DNA from: Escherichia whittamii
GTDB taxonomy: Bacteria; Pseudomonadota; Gammaproteobacteria; Enterobacterales; Enterobacteriaceae
DNA length: 64,000 bases
Reading direction: 5' to 3'
NCBI RefSeq assembly: GCF_014836715.1
Contig: NZ_JACSQI010000012.1
Coordinates: 1 to 64,000, forward strand
Of this stretch, positions 59,199 to 64,000 are shown piece by piece. The number at the start of each line of letters is the position of its first letter. Within the stretch, counting starts at the first letter, position 1. Under the pieces are notes generated by a model. The model made no database searches and had not been told where the DNA came from. It saw nothing but the letters and a program-made list of their open reading frames with translations. The position numbers and the translations under genes were made by a program.

Positions 59199-59861
59199 TT
59201 AAAGCGACGTTCTGCCAAAAGCCCCCTGCCAGTCCTGCTCAAACTTCGCTACAGCGGCATCAACGGCCGGATAGCTAATCATCTGTTGCGCAACATCCAG
59301 CGGCAGCGTGATTGATTCACATCCCACCAGTAAGCAGTCCAGCGCCTGACGCGGGGTTTTGAAACTGGCTGCCAGCACTTTCGCCTGTGGCGCATGCATT
59401 TTCAGTAACTGGTGTAAGTCGGTCACCGTCTGAATACCACTTCCGCCCTGGGCATCAATTCGGTTGACGTAAGGCGCAACATACTCCGCACCTGCCAGCG
59501 CCGACAACAGCCCTTGCGCCGCGCCATACACCGCCGTACCCAGCGTCGGAATACCTTCCGCTTTTAATAGCTTAATCGCTGCCAGCCCTTCGGCAGTCAC
59601 AGGTACTTTAACCACGATATCCGTAATAATAGAACGCAGTTTACGCGCATCATTCACCATACCTTCAGCAGTAGTAGACATGACCTGGGCAAACAAACGC
59701 CCCTGTCCGCCCATTGCCTCATGTAACTCAGGAAGTAAAACTTCCAGAGGCTTCTTACCTGCCGCCACAATACTTGGGTTAGTGGTCACGCCCGCCAACG
59801 GAAAAACACGCGCCAGCGCCTTCACTGCGGCGACGTCTGAAGTATCCAGATACAGTTCCAT
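59199..59861 (-). CDS. fsaA: FsaA, fructose-6-phosphate aldolase 1
   Basis: Class I aldolase of 220 residues, transaldolase-like, cleaving fructose-6-phosphate to dihydroxyacetone and glyceraldehyde-3-phosphate. Schiff-base lysine in [13 protein letters not shown]-terminal [10 protein letters not shown]. The start at 59861 gives this N-terminus; an ATG two codons earlier also reads. It forms decamers. Divergent from pflE-pflF, with a glycyl-radical enzyme next door, as in K-12. Confidence 0.95.
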   Translation of the reverse strand: MELYLDTSDVAAVKALARVFPLAGVTTNPSIVAAGKKPLEVLLPELHEAMGGQGRLFAQVMSTTAEGMVNDARKLRSIITDIVVKVPVTAEGLAAIKLLKAEGIPTLGTAVYGAAQGLLSALAGAEYVAPYVNRIDAQGGSGIQTVTDLHQLLKMHAPQAKVLAASFKTPRQALDCLLVGCESITLPLDVAQQMISYPAVDAAVAKFEQDWQGAFGRTSL

Positions 59862-59990
59862 AGTCATCCTCTAAATCTACTTTTGTCTGAATGCAGACTA
59901 TCACGAGAAAACTCTCTGAACAGTTGACGCACATCAATCTAACTTTTATTCGAAAGTAATTTAATGTTTGAACGAAAAGAGAGGGCTTCT

Positions 59991-60890
59991 ATGATTTTCA
60001 ATATTCAGCGCTATTCGACCCACGACGGTCCCGGTATCCGCACGGTAGTTTTTCTTAAGGGGTGCTCACTGGGCTGCCGCTGGTGTCAGAACCCGGAAAG
60101 CCGCGCCCGCACGCAGGACCTGCTATATGACGCGCGTCTGTGCCTGGAAGGTTGCGAACTATGCTCGAAGACCGCGCCGGAAGTGATTGAGCGCGCGCTG
60201 AATGGCTTGCTTATTCATAGGGAAAAATTAACGCCTGAACATCTGACGGCACTGACCGACTGCTGTCCGACTCAGGCATTAACCGTGTGCGGTGAAGCGA
60301 AAAGCGTTGAGGAGATCATGGCGACCGTTCTGCGCGACAAACCGTTTTACGATCGCAGCGGCGGTGGCTTAACGCTTTCCGGTGGTGAGCCGTTTATGCA
60401 GCCGGAAATGGCAATGGCACTACTGCAAGCCAGCCACGAGGCTGGTATTCATACTGCGGTAGAAACCTGTCTGCATGTGCCGTGGAAATATATCGCCCCT
60501 TCTCTGCCGTATATTGATCTGTTTCTTGCCGATTTAAAACACGTTGCCGACGTGCCGTTTAAACAGTGGACCGACGGCAATGCTGCGAGAGTACTGGATA
60601 ACCTGAAAAAACTCGCGGCGGCGGGCAAAAAAATCATTATTCGCGTGCCGCTGATTCAAGGCTTTAATGCCGATGAAGCCGCGGTGAAAGCCATTACTGA
60701 TTTTGCCGCCAGTGAACTGCACGTTAACGAAATCCATTTCTTGCCCTACCACACGCTGGGCATCAACAAATATCACTTACTTAATCTGCCCTATGACGCC
60801 CCGGAAAAACCGCTTGATGCGCCAGAACTGCTCGACTTTGCCCAGCAGTATGCCTGCCAGAAAGGGTTAACCGCGACCTTACGAGGATAA
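59991..60890 (+). CDS. pflE: PflE (YbiY), glycyl-radical enzyme activase
   Basis: Radical-SAM activating enzyme of 299 residues from the ATG at 59991, which follows GAGAGGG by five bases; an ATG at 59964 would add nine residues (MFERKERAS). The SAM cluster ligands are C25, C29 and C32 in [14 protein letters not shown] ferredoxin-like insert follows, with CLEGCELC and [11 protein letters not shown], for two further clusters. SGGEP contacts SAM. It should generate the glycyl radical on PflF, five bases downstream. Confidence 0.93.
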   Translation: MIFNIQRYSTHDGPGIRTVVFLKGCSLGCRWCQNPESRARTQDLLYDARLCLEGCELCSKTAPEVIERALNGLLIHREKLTPEHLTALTDCCPTQALTVCGEAKSVEEIMATVLRDKPFYDRSGGGLTLSGGEPFMQPEMAMALLQASHEAGIHTAVETCLHVPWKYIAPSLPYIDLFLADLKHVADVPFKQWTDGNAARVLDNLKKLAAAGKKIIIRVPLIQGFNADEAAVKAITDFAASELHVNEIHFLPYHTLGINKYHLLNLPYDAPEKPLDAPELLDFAQQYACQKGLTATLRG

Positions 60891-60895
60891 CAATC

Positions 60896-63328
60896 ATGAC
60901 AACACTGAAACTGGACACCCTCAGCGACCGCATTAAAGCGCACAAAAACGCGCTGGTGCATATTGTGAAACCGCCGGTCTGTACCGAACGCGCGCAGCAC
61001 TATACCGAGATGTATCAACAACATCTCGATAAGCCAATCCCGGTACGTCGCGCGCTGGCGCTGGCACACCACCTGGCTAACCGCACCATCTGGATCAAAC
61101 ACGATGAGTTGATCATCGGCAACCAGGCAAGCGAAGTTCGCGCCGCGCCGATCTTCCCGGAATATACCGTGTCGTGGATCGAAAAAGAGATTGATGATCT
61201 GGCGGATCGTCCCGGCGCTGGTTTTGCAGTGAGCGAAGAGAACAAACGTGTTCTGCATGAAGTATGCCCGTGGTGGCGCGGTCAGACCGTGCAGGATCGC
61301 TGCTATGGCATGTTTACCGATGAGCAAAAAGGCCTACTGGCGACCGGAATCATTAAAGCGGAAGGCAATATGACTTCCGGCGACGCGCACCTGGCAGTCA
61401 ATTTCCCGCTGTTGCTGGAAAAAGGGCTTGATGGTCTGCGCGAGAAAGTGGCGGAGCGTCGCTCGCGTATCAACCTGACAGTGCTGGAAGATTTGCATGG
61501 CGAGCAGTTCCTGAAAGCTATAGATATCGTACTGGTGGCCGTCAGTGAACACATTGAACGTTTCGCTGCTCTGGCGCGTGAAATGGCCGCCACCGAAACC
61601 CGCGAAAGCCGTCGCGATGAACTGCTGGCGATAGCAGAAAACTGCGACCTTATCGCCCACCAGCCGCCGCAGACTTTCTGGCAGGCGCTGCAACTGTGCT
61701 ACTTCATCCAGTTGATTTTGCAGATTGAATCTAACGGTCACTCGGTGTCGTTTGGTCGTATGGATCAGTATCTCTATCCGTACTATCGCCGCGACGTTGA
61801 ACTCAACCAGACGCTGGATCGTGAACACGCCATCGAAATGCTGCATAGTTGCTGGCTGAAACTGCTGGAAGTGAACAAGATCCGCTCCGGCTCGCACTCA
61901 AAAGCCTCTGCGGGAAGCCCGCTGTATCAGAACGTCACCATTGGTGGGCAAAATCTGGTTGATGGTCAGCCGATGGACGCAGTGAATCCACTCTCTTACG
62001 CGATCCTCGAATCCTGCGGTCGCCTGCGTTCGACTCAGCCTAACCTCAGCGTGCGCTACCACGCGGGAATGAGCAACGATTTCCTCGACGCCTGCGTGCA
62101 GGTGATCCGCTGCGGCTTCGGGATGCCCGCGTTCAACAACGATGAAATCGTGATCCCAGAATTTATCAAACTCGGTATTGAACCGCAGGACGCTTACGAC
62201 TACGCAGCGATTGGCTGTATCGAAACCGCCGTCGGCGGTAAATGGGGCTATCGCTGCACCGGCATGAGCTTTATCAACTTCGCCCGCGTAATGCTGGCGG
62301 CGCTGGAAGGCGGTCGTGATGCCACCAGCGGCAAAGTGTTCCTGCCACAAGAAAAAGCGTTGTCAGCGGGTAACTTCAACAACTTCAATGAAGTAATGGA
62401 CGCGTGGGATACGCAAATCCGTTACTACACCCGCAAATCAATCGAAATCGAATATGTCGTCGATACCATGCTGGAAGAGAACGTGCACGATATTCTCTGC
62501 TCGGCGCTGGTGGATGACTGTATTGAGCGGGCGAAGAGTATTAAGCAAGGTGGCGCAAAATATGACTGGGTATCTGGCTTACAGGTCGGTATTGCTAATC
62601 TCGGCAACAGCCTGGCGGCAGTGAAGAAACTGGTATTCGAACAGGGCGCGATTGGTCAGCAACAACTGGCGACCGCACTGGCGGAAGACTTCGACGGTCT
62701 GACTCACGAGCAATTGCGTCAGCGTTTGATTAACGGCGCGCCGAAGTACGGCAATGACGATGATAGCGTCGATACGCTGCTCGCTCGCGCTTATCAGACC
62801 TATATCGACGAACTGAAACAGTACCATAACCCACGCTACGGTCGTGGCCCGATCGGCGGCAATTATTACGCAGGTACGTCATCTATTTCCGCTAACGTAC
62901 CGTTTGGCGCGCAGACGATGGCAACGCCGGACGGGCGTAAAGCGCATACTCCGCTGGCAGAAGGCGCAAGCCCAGCCTCCGGTACCGACCATCTCGGCCC
63001 AACGGCGGTCATTGGCTCGGTGGGGAAACTGCCTACGGCAGCGATTCTTGGCGGCGTGTTGCTCAACCAGAAACTGAATCCGGCGACGCTGGAAAATGAA
63101 TCTGATAAGCAGAAACTGATGATCCTGCTGCGCACCTTCTTTGAAGTGCATAAAGGCTGGCACATTCAGTACAACATTGTTTCCCGCGAAACATTGCTGG
63201 AAGCGAAAAAACATCCGGATCAATACCGCGATCTGGTGGTACGCGTCGCGGGCTATTCCGCCTTCTTCACCGCCCTGTCGCCGGAAGCGCAGGACGATAT
63301 CATCGCCCGTACCGAACATATGCTGTAA
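60896..63328 (+). CDS. pflF: PflF (YbiW), glycyl-radical enzyme of pyruvate formate-lyase / diol dehydratase family
   Basis: Enzyme of 810 residues. The catalytic cysteine is in AIGCIETAVGGKWG and the radical glycine is G786 in RVAGYSAFF near the C-terminus. The sequence is closer to glycerol/diol dehydratase-type enzymes than to PflB, so the K-12 name is only by family. Reaction not proved. Anaerobic use is expected because glycyl radicals are oxygen-sensitive. Co-transcribed with pflE. Confidence 0.93.
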   Translation: MTTLKLDTLSDRIKAHKNALVHIVKPPVCTERAQHYTEMYQQHLDKPIPVRRALALAHHLANRTIWIKHDELIIGNQASEVRAAPIFPEYTVSWIEKEIDDLADRPGAGFAVSEENKRVLHEVCPWWRGQTVQDRCYGMFTDEQKGLLATGIIKAEGNMTSGDAHLAVNFPLLLEKGLDGLREKVAERRSRINLTVLEDLHGEQFLKAIDIVLVAVSEHIERFAALAREMAATETRESRRDELLAIAENCDLIAHQPPQTFWQALQLCYFIQLILQIESNGHSVSFGRMDQYLYPYYRRDVELNQTLDREHAIEMLHSCWLKLLEVNKIRSGSHSKASAGSPLYQNVTIGGQNLVDGQPMDAVNPLSYAILESCGRLRSTQPNLSVRYHAGMSNDFLDACVQVIRCGFGMPAFNNDEIVIPEFIKLGIEPQDAYDYAAIGCIETAVGGKWGYRCTGMSFINFARVMLAALEGGRDATSGKVFLPQEKALSAGNFNNFNEVMDAWDTQIRYYTRKSIEIEYVVDTMLEENVHDILCSALVDDCIERAKSIKQGGAKYDWVSGLQVGIANLGNSLAAVKKLVFEQGAIGQQQLATALAEDFDGLTHEQLRQRLINGAPKYGNDDDSVDTLLARAYQTYIDELKQYHNPRYGRGPIGGNYYAGTSSISANVPFGAQTMATPDGRKAHTPLAEGASPASGTDHLGPTAVIGSVGKLPTAAILGGVLLNQKLNPATLENESDKQKLMILLRTFFEVHKGWHIQYNIVSRETLLEAKKHPDQYRDLVVRVAGYSAFFTALSPEAQDDIIARTEHML

Positions 63329-63336
63329 TCCCCTTA

Positions 63337-63359
63337 GCCCGGCGGCGTCGTCGCCGGGC
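63337..63359 (+). terminator. Hairpin after pflF
   Basis: Arms GCCCGGCG (63337-63344) and CGCCGGGC (63352-63359), seven-base loop, no T-run. Eight bases after the pflF stop. Confidence 0.5.
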
Positions 63360-63472
63360 CAAATCATTCACATCATCAATTTCACTCTCTCTTTCATTCG
63401 AAATAAATTTGTGTCCTGCGTCACATTGTTATTACACTGTGGCGGTTTGCATTCATTGCCAGGAGCACTTCT

Positions 63473-64000
63473 ATGAGCGTAAAAGTTATCGTCACAGACA
63501 TGGACGGTACTTTTCTAAACGACGCCAAAACGTACAATCATGAGCGTTTTATGGCGCAGTATCAGGAATTTAAAAAACGCGGTATTGAGTTCGTTGTCGC
63601 CAGTGGTAATCAGTATTATCAGCTTATTTCCTTCTTTCCTGAGCTAAAGGATGAAATCTCATTTGTCGCAGAAAACGGCGCGCTGGTTTACGAACATGGC
63701 AAACAACTGTTTCACGGCGAGTTGACCCGGCATGAATCGCAAATTGTCATTGGTGAGCTGCTGAAAGATAAACAGCTAAATTTTGTCGCCTGTGGTCTGC
63801 AAAGTGCCTATGTCAGTGAGAATGCGCCAGAAGCTTTTGTCGCCCTGATGGCAAAACACTACCATCGCCTGAAACCTGTAAAGGATTACCAGGACATTGA
63901 CGATGTGCTGTTCAAATTTTCGCTCAACCTGCCGGATGAACAAATCCCATTAGTGATAGACAAACTGCACATTGCACTCGACGGAATTATGAAACCGGTG
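63473..64000 (+). CDS. ybiV: YbiV, HAD-superfamily (Cof-type) sugar phosphatase, 5' part
   Basis: First 176 codons of a HAD IIB phosphatase; the gene runs off the window. Motif I is VTDMDGTF and motif [12 protein letters not shown]. The known E. coli enzyme hydrolyses sugar phosphates and FMN. RBS AGGAG at 63461-63465. It is a clear paralogue of YbjI (32377-33192), sharing [28 protein letters not shown] and FVAENG. Confidence 0.95.
   Translation, partial: MSVKVIVTDMDGTFLNDAKTYNHERFMAQYQEFKKRGIEFVVASGNQYYQLISFFPELKDEISFVAENGALVYEHGKQLFHGELTRHESQIVIGELLKDKQLNFVACGLQSAYVSENAPEAFVALMAKHYHRLKPVKDYQDIDDVLFKFSLNLPDEQIPLVIDKLHIALDGIMKPV

Noticed and set aside
59964..59990. Nine-residue N-terminal extension of PflE
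   Set aside because: Weak ribosome site compared with GAGAGGG before 59991, although some annotations may use the longer form.
1..64000. CRISPR arrays, tRNA or rRNA genes, prophage
   Set aside because: No regularly spaced repeats, cloverleaf structures or phage genes were seen; the repeats present are REP/BIME elements.

Overview
The window is enterobacterial chromosome and almost certainly Escherichia coli or a very close Escherichia lineage. Gene order and protein sequences follow, in reverse orientation, the K-12 segment from ybiV to lysO (ybjE). Proteins such as PoxB, GsiB and PotF differ from my recollection of K-12 at only a few percent of positions. Comparisons with K-12 here are from memory, not from an alignment. 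No rRNA, tRNA, insertion sequence, prophage gene or CRISPR array was seen.

Layout. 1-4100: a GC-rich structured stretch, the lysine exporter gene lysO, and the hcp-hcr operon behind candidate FNR and NsrR sites. 4100-11330: poxB, ltaE, ybjT, ybjS, amiD-ybjQ, ybjP. 11400-15400: the arginine transporter artPIQM and the separate artJ, each behind an ARG box. 15415-18575 (first accessory block): cytoplasmic sulfatase, PTS EIIB and ascorbate-type PTS EIIC, sitting between artJ and rlmC where K-12 as I know it has nothing; a 17-bp-arm inverted repeat lies upstream. 18873-28421: rlmC, ybjO, potFGHI, ybjN, ybjC-nfsA-rimK, grxA, ybjM. 28689-33600: ybjL, the sRNA gene rybB, rcdA, ybjJ-ybjI, ybjH. 33602-40261: mdfA, ybjG, deoR, dacC, gstB, yliI, bssR. 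40366-45225 (second accessory block): a lac-like sugar-utilisation locus between bssR and rimO. 45353-50410: rimO and the c-di-GMP pair dgcI/pdeI. 50588-56821: iaaA-gsiABCD. 57025-59009: moeA-moeB. 59199-64000: fsaA, pflE-pflF and the 5' part of ybiV.

The most interesting part is the second accessory block. It encodes a 360-residue repressor with the same length, recognition-helix residues and inducer-pocket residues as LacI. It also encodes a proton symporter that aligns to LacY and keeps most of the known transport residues, and a cytoplasmic GH42 beta-galactosidase in place of GH2 LacZ. A sequence matching 17 of 21 positions of the lac O1 operator lies just upstream of the GH42 gene. A related sequence and a good CRP site lie upstream of the permease. 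The simplest reading is a second lac system, rebuilt around an unrelated beta-galactosidase, with divergent rather than collinear genes.

The first accessory block predicts uptake and phosphorylation of a small sulfated or sulfate-releasing sugar acid or sugar through an ascorbate-type PTS, followed by intracellular desulfation. It lacks its own EIIA and its own sulfatase-maturation enzyme. A smaller point: rcdA runs 13 codons past the length I remember for K-12, so its coding end is antisense to the 3' part of RybB.
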